Shown one piece after another: positions 20,078 to 30,307 of a DNA stretch of 64,000 bases; positions within the stretch are counted from its first letter, which is position 1; each line of letters begins with the position of its first letter. The position numbers and the translations under genes are program-made. Under the pieces are notes generated by a model. That model did no database searches and was not told the origin of the DNA. It worked only from the letters and a program-made list of their open reading frames with translations. This stretch comes from Flavobacterium sp. (GTDB taxonomy: Bacteria > Bacteroidota > Bacteroidia > Flavobacteriales > Flavobacteriaceae). The stretch is taken from assembly GCA_016718345.1 (NCBI GenBank), contig JADKDN010000004.1:62001-126000 (forward strand), in the 5' to 3' direction.

Positions 20078-20932
20078 TTATGAAAAAATCACAGTTTTAT
20101 TGCTGTAAACCATTGTTTTTCTTTCAGCATGTAACTTGATGGCTCTGGATAGCACAATTCGCTCTAAATCTTTTCCTTTCATTATAAAATCTTCAATAGA
20201 ATGACTATGTGAAACCCTCGTTATATCTTGTTCAATAATTGGTCCTTCATCTAATTCTTCTGTAACATAATGACTCGTAGCTCCAATAATTTTTACTCCT
20301 CTCTTAAAAGCAGAGTGATAGGGCTTGGCTCCAGGAAATGCAGGTAAGAATGAATGGTGAATATTGATAATTTGATTTTTATACAATCCAATGAGATTTG
20401 GAGTGATAATTTGCATGTAACGTGCTAAAACAATAAAATCAATTTCGTGTTTTTGTAACAATTCAATATGTCTTTTTTCACCTTCTTCTTTGTTTTCCTT
20501 CGAAAAAGGAACGTGATAAAACGGAATGTTGAATCGCTCAGCAATTGGTTTTAAATCCTCATGATTGCTTATGATTAAAGGAATTTCAAGTGATAATTCG
20601 CCTGCACTGTATCGTCCGAGAATATCAAATAAACAGTGTTCGTATTTGGAAACAAACAGTGCCATCCTCGGTTTTTGGTCTTTGTTGTACAATTGCCAAG
20701 ACATATTAAAATCTTTGGCTATTGATTGTTGAAAATCTAATTTTATAGATTCAGCATTCCAATTTTCATTCATCAATTCACATTCTAATCGCATAAAAAA
20801 AACATTTTGGTCAACATCTACGTGTTGGTCGATGTAGGTAATATTCCCTTCTACTTTTAGAATAAAATTCGTTACAGCAGCAATAATTCCTTTTTGATCT
20901 TCGCAGTGAATGAGTATTGTTATATTTCGCAT
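20078..20932 (-). CDS. purU: formyltetrahydrofolate deformylase
   Basis: PurU hydrolyses 10-formyl-THF to formate and THF, balancing one-carbon units and feeding PurT. The protein has 284 residues. The N-terminal ACT domain is ILIHCEDQKGIIAAVTNFIL, and the formyltransferase-like catalytic domain has the PurU/PurN family block INIHHSFLPAFPGAKPYHSA near residue 190, then GATSHYVTEELDEGPIIEQD with the catalytic aspartate. The gene is intact and monocistronic in appearance. Confidence 0.95.
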   Translation of the reverse strand: MRNITILIHCEDQKGIIAAVTNFILKVEGNITYIDQHVDVDQNVFFMRLECELMNENWNAESIKLDFQQSIAKDFNMSWQLYNKDQKPRMALFVSKYEHCLFDILGRYSAGELSLEIPLIISNHEDLKPIAERFNIPFYHVPFSKENKEEGEKRHIELLQKHEIDFIVLARYMQIITPNLIGLYKNQIINIHHSFLPAFPGAKPYHSAFKRGVKIIGATSHYVTEELDEGPIIEQDITRVSHSHSIEDFIMKGKDLERIVLSRAIKLHAERKTMVYSNKTVIFS

Positions 20933-21096
20933 GATGGTCTTTAGATTCTGTATCTTGTTAAGGCAATAATTTTTTCAAAACTAATCTTATTTTTTTTAAA
21001 AAAAGTTAGGCTTTGAATTTTTGTTTAATATAAGGCTTTAGGAGGTGTTATTTTTTTAATTTACGTAAATTGCATGCGAAAATTATCATATTCATA

Positions 21097-24000
21097 ATGA
21101 AACCACAAACGCCTTATATTCCTAAAAATAAAGTACGAATTGTTACTGCTGCATCCCTTTTCGACGGACACGATGCTGCCATCAATATCATGCGAAGAAT
21201 TATTCAAGCAACTGGTGTAGAAGTAATACATCTTGGACACGATAGAAGTGTGGAAGAAGTTGTAAATACCGCTATTCAAGAAGATGCAAATGCCATTGCA
21301 ATGACTTCTTATCAAGGTGGTCATAACGAGTATTTCAAATACATGTACGACTTGTTAAAGGAAAAAGGTGCAGGACATATCAAAATATTTGGCGGTGGTG
21401 GTGGTGTAATTCTGCCTTCAGAAATTTTAGAATTACATGAATATGGAATCGAAAGAATTTATTCTCCTGATGATGGTCGTGCCATGGGATTGCAAGGAAT
21501 GATTAACGATTTAGTAAAACGTTCGATTATCCAATTGGTGATATATTGAACGATGAAGTTGCTAATATTGAAGATAAAAACCCTAGTGCTATTGCCAGGA
21601 TTGATTTCTGCTGCTGAAAATTTTCCAGAAATTGCTAAACCAGTTTTAGATAAAATCCATAAGAAAAATGAAACTAACAAAATTCCAGTTTTAGGAATTA
21701 CGGAACTGGTGGAGCTGGAAAATCTTCATTAGTTGATGAAATTGTACGTCGTTTCTTAATTGATTTCCCTGAAAAAACAATCGGATTAATTTCGGTTGAC
21801 CCATCAAAAAGAAAAACAGGTGGTGCTTTACTTGGAGATAGAATTCGTATGAATGCGATTAATAACTCTCGAGTTTTTATGCGTTCTTTAGCAACTCGTC
21901 AATCAAATTTAGCCTTGTCAAAATATGTACGAAGCGATTGAAGTTTTAAAAGCTGCAAAATATGATATTATCATTTTAGAAACTTCTGGAATTGGGCAAG
22001 TGATACCGAAATTTTAGATCATTCTGATGTTTCTTTATATGTAATGACGCCAGAATTCGGTGCGGCTACGCAGTTAGAAAAAATCGATATGTTAGATTTC
22101 GCTGATTTAGTAGCGTTAAATAAATTCGATAAGCGTGGTGCGTTAGATGCCATTCGTGATGTGAAAAAACAATACCAACGTAATCATAATTTATGGGATG
22201 AAAACCCAGATACTATGCCAGTTTTCGGAACTATTGCTTCGCAGTTTAACGATCCTGGAATGAATACGTTATACAAATCTATTATGGATAAAATTGTAGA
22301 CAAAACAAATGCTGATTTAAAATCTACATTCGAAATTACTCGAGAAATGAGTGAGAAAATTTTGTAATTCCACCTCACCGAACCCGTTATTTATCGGAGA
22401 TTGCCGAGAGCAATAGGAAATACGACGAAACGGCGCTGACGCAAGTAGAAGTAGCTCAAAAATTATATGGAATTTATAAGACTATTGAATCGGTTGCTAA
22501 TGTCAATCTGAATTTATCAAGGTTTGGTATAGATTCTAACGAGATTCTGAAACAAGTTCAGAATGACAAATCGGATTTTATTAAACTACTTATCGGAGAA
22601 TTCGACCGTGTAAAAATGAATTTAGATTCATACAATTGGGAAGTAATTTTATCTTGGGACGAAAAAGTAAACAAATACAAAAATCCTTTTTACAGTTTTA
22701 AAGTTCGTGATAAGGAAATAAATAGCAACACATACCGAGAGTTTGTCACATTCTCAAATTCCGAAAGTTGCGTTACCAAAATACCAAGCTTGGGGCGATA
22801 TTTTAAAATGGAATCTACAAGAAAATGTGCCTGGAGAATTTCCCATTCGCTTCAGGATTGTATCCATTCAAAAGAGAAGGCGAAGATCCGACACGAATGT
22901 TTGCAGGAGAAGGTGGACCAGAACGAACCAACAAACGTTTTCATTACGTTTGCTGGTTTGCCAGCCAAAACGTCTTTCAACCGCTTTTGATTCGGTAACT
23001 TTATACGGAAATGATCCACACGTTCGTCCGGATATTTATGGGAAAATTGGTAATGCTGATATTCAGGTTTCGATTTGAGTCATCCGTTAACTTCAGTTTC
23101 GATGACCATCAATGGACCAGCTCCAATGTTGTTAGGATTCTTTATGAATGCTGCCATTGATCAAAATTGTGAAAAATACATTATAGAAAATAATCTTCAA
23201 ACAGAAGTTGAAGAACGAATTAACGAAATTTACAAGAAAAGAGGAACGACGCGACCCAGTTACCAAGGTGATTTACCAGAAGGTAATAATGGTTTAGGAT
23301 TGATGTTATTGGGTGTAACAGGTGATCAAGTGTTGCCAGCCGATGTGTATCAAGATATTAAAGTTAAAACATTAGCTCAAGTTCGTGGAACAGTTCAAGC
23401 TGATATTTTAAAAGAAGATCAAGCACAAAACACTTGTATTTTCTCTACAGAATTTGCACTTAGATTGATGGGTGACGTTCAGGAATATTTTATCAAACAA
23501 AATGTTCGTAATTTTTATTCTGTTTCAATTTCAGGATATCATATTGCAGAAGCTGGAGCGAATCCCATTACGCAATTGGCTTTCACGCTAGCTAATGGTT
23601 TCACTTATGTGGAATATTATTTAAGTCGCGGAATGAATATCAATGATTTTGGACCTAACTTATCCTTCTTTTTCTCTAACGGAATTGATCCAGAATATGC
23701 GGTAATTGGTCGTGTAGCGCGTAAAATTTGGGCGAAAGCCATGAAAAATAAATACGGTGCCAACGAAAGAGCGCAGATGTTGAAATATCACATTCAAACA
23801 TCGGGTCGTTCGTTACACGCACAAGAAATTGATTTCAATGATATTCGTACAACCTTGCAAGCGTTGTATGCTATTTATGACAATTGTAACTCATTGCATA
23901 CCAATGCGTATGATGAGGCAATCACCACTCCAACAGAAGAATCGGTTCGTAGAGCGATGGCCATTCAGTTGATTATCAATAAAGAATTAGGTTTGGCGAA

Positions 24001-24484
24001 AAACGAAAATCCAATACAAGGTTCGTTTATTATAGAAGAATTAACCGATTTAGTGGAAGATGCGGTTTTACAAGAATTTGACCGAATTACCGAGCGTGGT
24101 GGTGTTTTAGGAGCAATGGAAACCATGTACCAACGTTCTAAAATTCAAGAAGAATCATTGTATTACGAAACCTTGAAACATACTGGCGAGTTTCCAATTA
24201 TTGGAGTGAATACCTTCTTGAGTTCTAAAGGTTCACCAACGGTGATTCCAGCAGAAGTAATTCGTGCTACCGAAGAAGAAAAACAATATCAAATTGATAT
24301 GTTGCATCATCTTCATGTAACGAATGAAAATAAAGTGGCAGAACAGTTAAACATCATCCAAGAAGCTGCTATCAACAACCAAAATATTTTTGAAAAATTA
24401 ATGGAGGCTACTAAAGTATGTTCGTTAGGACAAATAACCGGTGCGTTGTTTGAAGTGGGAGGACAGTATCGAAGAAACATGTAA
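21097..24484 (+). pseudogene. icmF: fused B12-dependent acyl-CoA mutase (IcmF type), multiply frameshifted
   Basis: One gene of about 1,130 codons is broken by eight or more frameshifts. Domains in order: B12-binding (ASLFDGHDAAINIMRRIIQA, FGGGGGVILPSEI), MeaB-like GTPase (P-loop TGGAGKSS near 21705, then LISVDPSKRKTGGALLGDRI, LETSGIGQ near 21978, VALNKFDKRG near 22112), a linker with HRTRYLSEIAESNRKYDETA near 22378, and the mutase barrel (ASGLYPFK, DPTRMFAGEGGPERTNKRFH near 22880, SISGYHIAEAGANPITQLAF near 23530, QTSGRSLHAQEIDFND). This architecture is isobutyryl-CoA mutase fused (IcmF). The last 470 codons, from about 23075, are intact. The frameshifts are most likely sequence errors. Confidence 0.85.
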
Positions 24485-24513
24485 TATTTTTCCTATCAGG
24501 TATTTTTAAATTT

Positions 24514-24990
24514 ATGAACCCAACCATCAAAACTTTCCCAACCACAAAATTTATAGGGAAAAACCTTTCGTTTACGTATTCCGATTATCGTGCTTTTGAA
24601 TTGTGGAGTAGTTTTATGCCAAGACGAAAAGAAATTCAAAATACCATTGGATTGGAATTATACAATATTCAAGTCAATCCTGAGAATTTCGATTTCCAAC
24701 CGAATACACCTTTTACAAAATGGGCTGCCGTTGCCGTTTCATCGTTTGATTTTATTCCTGAAGGAATGGAAACAGTAGAAATTCAAGAAGGTTTGTATGC
24801 TGTTTTTAAGTATAAAGGAGATCAAAGTAGTGCTGCATCTTTTTTCAATTCAATCTATACGGAATGGTTACCGAGTTCAGGTTACGAATTAGACAATCGT
24901 CCGCAATTTGAAATTCTTGGAGAGAAGTATAAAAATAACGACCCCAATTCTGAAGAAGAAATCTGGATTCCTGTGAAACAAAAACAGTAA
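24514..24990 (+). CDS. GyrI-like effector-binding domain protein
   Basis: A 158-residue stand-alone GyrI-like/AraC effector-binding domain: a tandem beta-alpha-beta fold with TKFIGKNLSFTYSDYRAFEL at the start, KWAAVAVSSFDFIPEGMETV in the middle and GLYAVFKYKGDQSS before a helix. The C-terminal FEILGEKYKNNDPNSEEEIW is typical, with a conserved glutamate for ligand binding. It probably binds a small molecule; no DNA-binding part is present. It lies 29 bp after the mutase and 4 bp before the next gene, so it may share their transcript. Confidence 0.83.
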   Translation: MNPTIKTFPTTKFIGKNLSFTYSDYRAFELWSSFMPRRKEIQNTIGLELYNIQVNPENFDFQPNTPFTKWAAVAVSSFDFIPEGMETVEIQEGLYAVFKYKGDQSSAASFFNSIYTEWLPSSGYELDNRPQFEILGEKYKNNDPNSEEEIWIPVKQKQ

Positions 24991-24994
24991 ATCA

Positions 24995-25990
24995 ATGATA
25001 ACTAAAATTAGAATGTTGCTGTTATTGGTTTTTGTGCTTTTTTCAGGACATTTAAGTGCTCAGGTTTTGGGATGTACAGATGCCTTATCTAAGAATTATA
25101 TTCCATTAGCTAGTAGTAACGATGGTAGTTGTTGTTACCCAAAAAAATCGATACGGCCGTATTCATCAGTACTTTTAAATGAACAACTTCATGAAACCTC
25201 TGGTTTGCTTTTTTGGGATGGTTTTTTATGGACTCATAATGATGACACCGACACGAATTTGTATGCCTTAGACACTATTTCAGGAAAAATCATAAAAAAA
25301 ATCAAATTAAATCATGTGGATAATACCGATTGGGAAGAGATAGCCCAAGACAGTGCTTTTATTTATATTGGAGATTTTGGAAACAATTACAAAGGCAATA
25401 GAAATGATTTGAAAGTGCTTCGGGTTGAAAAGAAATCGTTGCTTTTAAACCAACCAAAAATAGATACCATTGCGTTTCAATATCCAAATCAAACAGATTT
25501 GAAATTACAACATTCGAATCGCACCAATTTTGATTGTGAAGCGATGATAGTTACCAATGATAGTTTGTATTTGTTTACTAAAGAATGGAAATCGAAAAAG
25601 ACAAGTTTGTTTGCCTTACCCAAAACTCCTGGTACTTATGTCGCAAATTATAGAGCAGTTCTGAATGTTAAAGGTTTAATTACCGGAGCAACCTATTTAA
25701 AAAATCAAAAACTAATTGCATTGTGTGGATACAGCAAAAAACTAAAACCTTTTATTTATTTGCTATATGACTTCGAGGATAATGACTTTTTCTTGGGAAA
25801 TAGAAGAAAAATTAAACTAAAACTTCCTTTTCATCAAATCGAAGGGATTACTACTAACGATGGCTTACATTATTATGTTAGTAATGAAAATTTTACCAGA
25901 AAGCCTATTATTGCTGTTCCTCAAAAGTTACATTTGCTCGATTTGAGTATTTATTTACAAGCCTATTTAAGTGCTTTTAAAAAGCTGTGA
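24995..25990 (+). CDS. secreted beta-propeller-like protein with N-terminal Cys cluster
   Basis: A 331-residue exported protein: signal peptide ending GHLSAQ, then a short cysteine segment (LGCTDALSKNYIPLASSNDG followed by SCCYP) of the GCTD type common in flavobacterial surface proteins. The remainder is beta-rich (ETSGLLFWDGFLWTHNDDTD, NTDWEEIAQDSAFIYIGDFG, FDCEAMIVTNDSLYLFTKEW), suggesting a propeller. No T9SS sorting tail is visible. The function is unknown. The start codon is four bases after the GyrI-like stop, which suggests coupling. Confidence 0.7.
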   Translation: MITKIRMLLLLVFVLFSGHLSAQVLGCTDALSKNYIPLASSNDGSCCYPKKSIRPYSSVLLNEQLHETSGLLFWDGFLWTHNDDTDTNLYALDTISGKIIKKIKLNHVDNTDWEEIAQDSAFIYIGDFGNNYKGNRNDLKVLRVEKKSLLLNQPKIDTIAFQYPNQTDLKLQHSNRTNFDCEAMIVTNDSLYLFTKEWKSKKTSLFALPKTPGTYVANYRAVLNVKGLITGATYLKNQKLIALCGYSKKLKPFIYLLYDFEDNDFFLGNRRKIKLKLPFHQIEGITTNDGLHYYVSNENFTRKPIIAVPQKLHLLDLSIYLQAYLSAFKKL

Positions 25991-25994
25991 TATA

Positions 25995-26024
25995 AAAAAA
26001 CAGCCCTAATTAGAGCTGTTCTTC
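25995..26024. terminator. terminator hairpin between convergent genes
   Basis: AACAGC and GCTGTT arms with an A run on one side and a T-rich tail on the other, between two convergent genes. Confidence 0.6.
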
Positions 26025-26045
26025 AATTCATTAGATTTTTTAGAA

Positions 26046-26447
26046 TTACAATGTTGCCAAAGTTCCTTCTTTGTCTCTCAAAACTTTTTTGTACACTTCA
26101 GTTACCGCTTTTTGGGACAAGGAAGCCATTTTATTTGTTACGATAATTTCATAACGTACTTTTTTGACTTCATTTTCTACTTCAAGAAAATAGGTTCCTG
26201 ATGGCAATTCTTCCAAGCGATACGTTCTTAAAATACCTTGCTTTCCTGAGGCATTCTCAGAATAAATCAAGTTGTTTTCTTTGTCGTATAGCGCTAAGTT
26301 AATTTTTTTGATTCCATTTAACGAAAATCTAATTTCTTTTTCGTTTCCTTTTTTTACATATAGTAAAAAATCACCTTCGTTTGCAAAGGTACTCATAGTA
26401 GTCATAGCTACTACTAATACCAAACCTAATCTTAACATCTTTCTCAT
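26046..26447 (-). CDS. secreted protein with a T9SS-like C-terminal beta domain
   Basis: From the ATG at 26447 the protein is 133 residues: signal peptide MLRLGLVLVVAMTTMSTFAN, then a single beta-sandwich with INLALYDKENNLIYSENASG and the PSGTYFLEVENEVKKVRYEI pattern that resembles a T9SS type A sorting domain or DUF3244. An upstream in-frame ATG (26513) precedes the signal peptide by 22 hydrophobic residues and is less likely. It may be an isolated sorting-domain-like protein; role unknown. Confidence 0.6.
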   Translation of the reverse strand: MRKMLRLGLVLVVAMTTMSTFANEGDFLLYVKKGNEKEIRFSLNGIKKINLALYDKENNLIYSENASGKQGILRTYRLEELPSGTYFLEVENEVKKVRYEIIVTNKMASLSQKAVTEVYKKVLRDKEGTLATL

Positions 26448-26602
26448 AATTGTAGCTTTTAAATTAATACTAATAATTTGATGAGGCAAAACTAAGGCAA
26501 GAAAGATTGTCATTTAGACACTGTATTTTCCAATTTGTATGCTATTTTAACATTTCGAAAACGATATAGGTTAAATCGTGATAAAAATGAATACAATCGT
26601 GC

Positions 26603-26610
26603 TAATTTTG
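26603..26610 (+). promoter_or_regulatory. TAnnTTTG -7 element upstream of the AraC gene
   Basis: TAATTTTG fits the Bacteroidota -7 consensus and ends 20 bp before the ATG. No clear -33 TTG. Confidence 0.4.
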
Positions 26611-26630
26611 CATACATTTAGTTTTGAAAT

Positions 26631-27503
26631 ATGAAAACAATAGCCCCATCATTAGAAATTATCTCACCTTCTTACGGAAGTTCTTTTTATTATTCTAAAT
26701 ATTTAGAGAACACCAATATTAAGTCGCATGTGTGGCATTATCATCCCGAAATAGAATTGGTTTTTATTAATGGTGGTTCAGGAAAAAGACAAATTGGAAG
26801 TCATGTGTCCTATTATACGGATGGAGACCTAATACTTATAGGCAGTAATTTACCACATTGTGGGTTTACAAATGACCAAACTGGGAATACCAATGAAACG
26901 GTGATTCAAATGAAGCCTAACTTTTTAGGAGATGATTTTTTTGAAATTCCAGAGCTTAAGAATATTCATAATCTTTTTGGTCAAGCCAAAGCTGGAATTG
27001 CTTTTTTTGGTGAAACAAAGAGTAATATTGGAAGCAAGATAGAGGAAATGGAAAATCAGTCTCCAATGGAACGCTTATTTTCTTTGCTTACCATCCTAAG
27101 CGAGTTGGAGCGTTCTGATGAATACAAAATTTTAAATGCGGATGGTTTTTCAATGGAGATGCAGACACAAGATAATGATAGGATTAACAGTGTTTTCAAT
27201 TATGTAAAGGATCATTTTCAAGAACCTATAGCCTTAGACGACGTATCTGCTTTGGTCAGCATGACTACACCTTCTTTTTGTAGATATTTTAAAAAAATAA
27301 CGAATAAAACTTTCACAACCTTTGTGAATGAATACCGATTGGTTCACGCATCCAAGCTTTTGGCTGAAAAACCAATGAGTATTTCTGAAATTTCATTTGA
27401 AAGCGGATTCAATAATTTCAGCCATTTTAATAAATCGTTCAAAGCCTATACTGGGAAAAGCGCTTCGCAATACCGACAAGAGCTAAAAACGATTATTAAA
27501 TAA
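26631..27503 (+). CDS. AraC-family transcriptional regulator with cupin sensor
   Basis: A 290-residue regulator. The N-terminal cupin domain (WHYHPEIELVFINGGSGKRQ, YTDGDLILIGSNLPHCGFTN) probably binds a small ligand. The C-terminal AraC double helix-turn-helix covers about residues 185-285, with IALDDVSALVSMTTPSFCRY then FKKITNKTFTTFVNEYRLVH and ISEISFESGFNNFSHFNKSF. It is divergent from the small secreted protein at 26046 and may regulate it. The target is not evident. Confidence 0.9.
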   Translation: MKTIAPSLEIISPSYGSSFYYSKYLENTNIKSHVWHYHPEIELVFINGGSGKRQIGSHVSYYTDGDLILIGSNLPHCGFTNDQTGNTNETVIQMKPNFLGDDFFEIPELKNIHNLFGQAKAGIAFFGETKSNIGSKIEEMENQSPMERLFSLLTILSELERSDEYKILNADGFSMEMQTQDNDRINSVFNYVKDHFQEPIALDDVSALVSMTTPSFCRYFKKITNKTFTTFVNEYRLVHASKLLAEKPMSISEISFESGFNNFSHFNKSFKAYTGKSASQYRQELKTIIK

Positions 27504-27508
27504 CCATT

Positions 27509-27826
27509 TTAGTGCTTTAAGTTAGTTGAATGGTTGAAAAAAGAAGCTAGATTGTGAATTGGATTAGCTTGAGAAAGCATAACATCATCCTTAAAAAACT
27601 CTATTTTAGCACTAAAATCAGGAGTAAACTCGGAATTAGAGTCTGTTTGAGTAGTATTTATGGTTACAATAGTTTTATTTCCAATTTTAGTGAGTGCTAT
27701 ACTTTCATTTGAGTTAAGTTGTTGTAGGTAAGGAGCTAAGTCCATTTTACATTCTTGTAATTTCTGCATTATACCATCAATGATCGTTTGAGGAATTTCG
27801 ATATTGATTTGGTTTTCAGTGTTCAT
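27509..27826 (-). CDS. hypothetical protein
   Basis: A 105-residue cytosolic protein without recognisable motifs, beginning TENQINIEIPQTIIDGIMQK. It has an amphipathic helix and a beta segment with IALTKIGNKTIVTINTTQTD. It is convergent with the AraC gene (5 bp between stops). Homologues appear as short hypotheticals in flavobacteria; I do not recognise a function. Confidence 0.55.
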   Translation of the reverse strand: MNTENQINIEIPQTIIDGIMQKLQECKMDLAPYLQQLNSNESIALTKIGNKTIVTINTTQTDSNSEFTPDFSAKIEFFKDDVMLSQANPIHNLASFFNHSTNLKH

Positions 27827-27998
27827 GTGGTTTTCTTTGAATTATTTTTGCAAAATTGCGCATTTTAATTGGAATAGTAATGGTGTTTTGTTTTATTTTA
27901 ACATTACTATTGTGTAATTTAAAAAATTCAAAGAAGTTGTTTTTTTGAAATAGAGAATTATGCTCTTTAAGGTGTTACTTTATTTTTAGAAATAGCAT

Positions 27999-28553
27999 TT
28001 ATTTAAGTTTATCTAATTTCAGATAACCTATGTGTAATTTATCTTCTTCGAGTGAAGTAGCATTTTTTGAAATTTTCAATTCGTATTTTTCTTTATAGTA
28101 TGAATTGAGAATATCCTTTACTCTGAAAATATCGTCAATATCGATTCCATATTTATCATCAATATGTGAAGTAGCCCCTTTAAAACCAACGTGTTTGTAG
28201 AATGTACTCTTTTTAGCTTTTTTGGTAACTTCAGCTAATGTATCTCCTACTGAAAGTATTTTGTAATGATACTCTTCGAATTCATTTTGTTTGTAACCGC
28301 CTAGATTGATGAAAAATAATTCTGGACCTATTTTTTTCAATTCTGTTTTTGATGTAATTTCTATTGAATAGTTGTCAACAACAGTTACCTCACGCCATGC
28401 ATCAATATGAATTTTTCCTTTAGCTTCAGGCCAAAAAGCTTTCATTTGGGGGATTAATTCTAGTAAAGAATTTCCAATCCCAAAAAAAATATCGTGTTGT
28501 TCTGTAAAGCGCCCTTCGGGTTTACACCCCAGCATTACCATGTATAATTTCAT
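27999..28553 (-). CDS. DUF1543 domain protein
   Basis: A 184-residue protein with two DUF1543 repeats: YMVMLGCKPEGRFTEQHDIF to IDAWREVTVVD near residues 3-60, and LFFINLGGYKQNEFEEYHYK to about residue 138 in the second half. No signal peptide. The family is uncharacterised and found in Bacteroidota and gammaproteobacteria. Monocistronic in appearance. Confidence 0.82.
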   Translation of the reverse strand: MKLYMVMLGCKPEGRFTEQHDIFFGIGNSLLELIPQMKAFWPEAKGKIHIDAWREVTVVDNYSIEITSKTELKKIGPELFFINLGGYKQNEFEEYHYKILSVGDTLAEVTKKAKKSTFYKHVGFKGATSHIDDKYGIDIDDIFRVKDILNSYYKEKYELKISKNATSLEEDKLHIGYLKLDKLK

Positions 28554-28661
28554 ATTTTGTAAAATTAGACAAATTTATTTTTTATTAAAATGTGCAGAAA
28601 CTATTTTTTGGTTTGATTTTTGGAATATATTTATAATAGTAATCAATTAAAACGAATAATC

Positions 28662-29180
28662 ATGAGAAAAATAGTTACAATGCTAGTGTTGATAGGTATA
28701 ACGGTACTATCAAGTTGTGAAGGACCACAAGGACCAGCAGGTCAAAATGGATATAGTGCAGAAAGTGAAGTTTTTGAACTTAAAAATATAAATTTTGGCT
28801 ACAATGATGTAGACGGATATAACATTTCTCAAACTTTTAATCCTCAGATTTATTCCTCGGATAATATTTTGATTTACAGATTGTCAGGAACTATTGATAG
28901 TTCAACTCCTATTTGGCAATTAATTCCTAGAACACTATATCTCAATCAAGGAGAATTAGATTATGATTATGATTTCAGTAGAGAAGATTTTAAAATATAT
29001 GCAGGAGGTACATTTGATTTGGCATTAGCACCTCAATATATTCAAAATCAAACTTTTAGAATTGTGATTATACCGGGTTATTTTTCTGGAAGATCAGCTA
29101 GAAAAGTTGATAAGAATGATTATAATGCAGTTATTAAAGCCTACAATATAAATGATACAAATGTGAAAATATTGAACTAG
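28662..29180 (+). CDS. lipoprotein with a short collagen-like motif
   Basis: From the ATG at 28662 (MRKIVTMLVLIGITVLSSCE) the protein is 172 residues. The lipobox LSSC is followed directly by GPQGPAGQNG, a few Gly-X-Y triplets, and then a domain of beta strands (FNPQIYSSDNILIYRLSGTI, QNQTFRIVIIPGYFSGRSAR). This architecture is common in flavobacterial surface lipoproteins; the role is unknown. An in-frame upstream start at 28620 would place the lipobox too deep. Confidence 0.72.
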   Translation: MRKIVTMLVLIGITVLSSCEGPQGPAGQNGYSAESEVFELKNINFGYNDVDGYNISQTFNPQIYSSDNILIYRLSGTIDSSTPIWQLIPRTLYLNQGELDYDYDFSREDFKIYAGGTFDLALAPQYIQNQTFRIVIIPGYFSGRSARKVDKNDYNAVIKAYNINDTNVKILN

Positions 29181-29198
29181 AACTAGTTTTAAGTAATC

Positions 29199-29229
29199 AA
29201 AAGCAGCTATTAAACTAGCTGCTTTTTTT
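29199..29229 (+). terminator. terminator after the lipoprotein
   Basis: AAAGCAGCTA pairs with TAGCTGCTTT around six bases, followed by a T run. It could also serve the convergent TerC gene. Confidence 0.85.
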
Positions 29230-29236
29230 TAATATA

Positions 29237-30173
29237 CTATTCTTTTTTTGCCAATCGTAATGAAACAAGAACCCCTATAAGCAAACACAAGGCAATAAAT
29301 GTTAGCGAAAACCATTCGGGAACTTCAATGAAATGATGCAACAGCATTTTTAGACCAACAAAGCTCAATATGGCTATCAAACTATATTCTAGGTAAGAAA
29401 ATTTTTCCAACATGTTTGCTAAAAAGAAATACATGGAGCGCAATCCCAGTATGGCAAAAATATTGGAACTAAAGACTAAAAAAGGATCTGAAGTAATTGC
29501 TAAAATTGCAGGAACACTATCCACGGCAAATATGACATCCATAACTTCTATAACTACTAAAGCTACAAATAGAGGAGTTGCATAGGTTTTATCTTCTTTT
29601 TTGACAAAGAAATGGTCTTTCTCGTTATGATGTGAAATAGGAATTATTTTTCCTAAAATTTTATAAACAAAGGAGTTTTTGGGCTCAAAGTCATTTTCTT
29701 CTTTGGTAAACAACATTTTTAAGGCGGTGAAAATAAGGAAAGCACCAAATAAATAAGTTGTCCAACTGAATTTGTTTATCAATAGAACCCCAAAATAAAT
29801 CATTAATCCTCTAAATACAATGGCTCCAATTATTCCCCAGAACAAAACTCGATGTTGGTATTTTTTTGGAATTTTAAAGGATGAAAAATAATTGCAATAA
29901 CAAAATATTATCAACGCTCAAGGATAATTCAATCAAATATCCCGTAATGTATTTAATCATTGCTGTTGTAGGTTTTAATTCATCGGGATTGGATACATAA
30001 TTATTTAAATACAACCAATAGATTACTCCTGAGAAAGCTAAAGACATTGACATGAATATAGCAGTCCACTTACTAGCTTCTTTTGTACTAATTATATGAG
30101 GTGTTTTGTTAAATACACCAAGATCAAGTGCCAGAAAAATAAAAATACCGAGTAGAAAGATGAACCAAACCAT
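29237..30173 (-). pseudogene. TerC-family membrane protein, two one-base deletions
   Basis: A TerC/Alx-type inner-membrane protein of about 312 residues with eight or nine helices, linked to metal (manganese) homeostasis or tellurite resistance. The first part ends in LIELSLSVDNI, half of the ELSLSVDN(I/V)FVIA signature. The second part begins SSFKIPKKYQHRVLFWGIIG and later has VVIEVMDVIFAVDSVPAI, the second signature with DSVPA. Restoring one T in each of two T runs near 29885 and 29905 gives VDNIFVIAIIFSSFKIPKKY, which fuses the halves exactly. This is among the clearest cases of homopolymer loss in the window. Confidence 0.88.
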
Positions 30174-30253
30174 AATGAATTAATCTTTTAGAATTACAAA
30201 TATACTTTTTGATTTAATAATTTGTGGGTATAAAATGAGAGTACTATATAATA

Positions 30254-30290
30254 ATAAAAAAATGCCTCCAAATTTTGAAGGCATTTTTAA
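30254..30290 (-). terminator. terminator of the type II glutamine synthetase gene
   Basis: AAAAATGCCT and AGGCATTTTT arms with a T tail on the minus strand, 20 bp past the glnA stop. Confidence 0.8.
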
Positions 30291-30307
30291 AATATAGTCT
30301 AAGTTTA

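Noticed and set aside
20933..21096. B12 riboswitch before the B12-dependent mutase
   Set aside because: The 160-bp leader lacks a B12-box and has no stable structured core that I can see.
29874..29914. Programmed frameshift in terC
   Set aside because: Two separate one-base losses are needed within 25 bases, and similar breaks occur in unrelated genes; no slippery site plus structure explains all of them.
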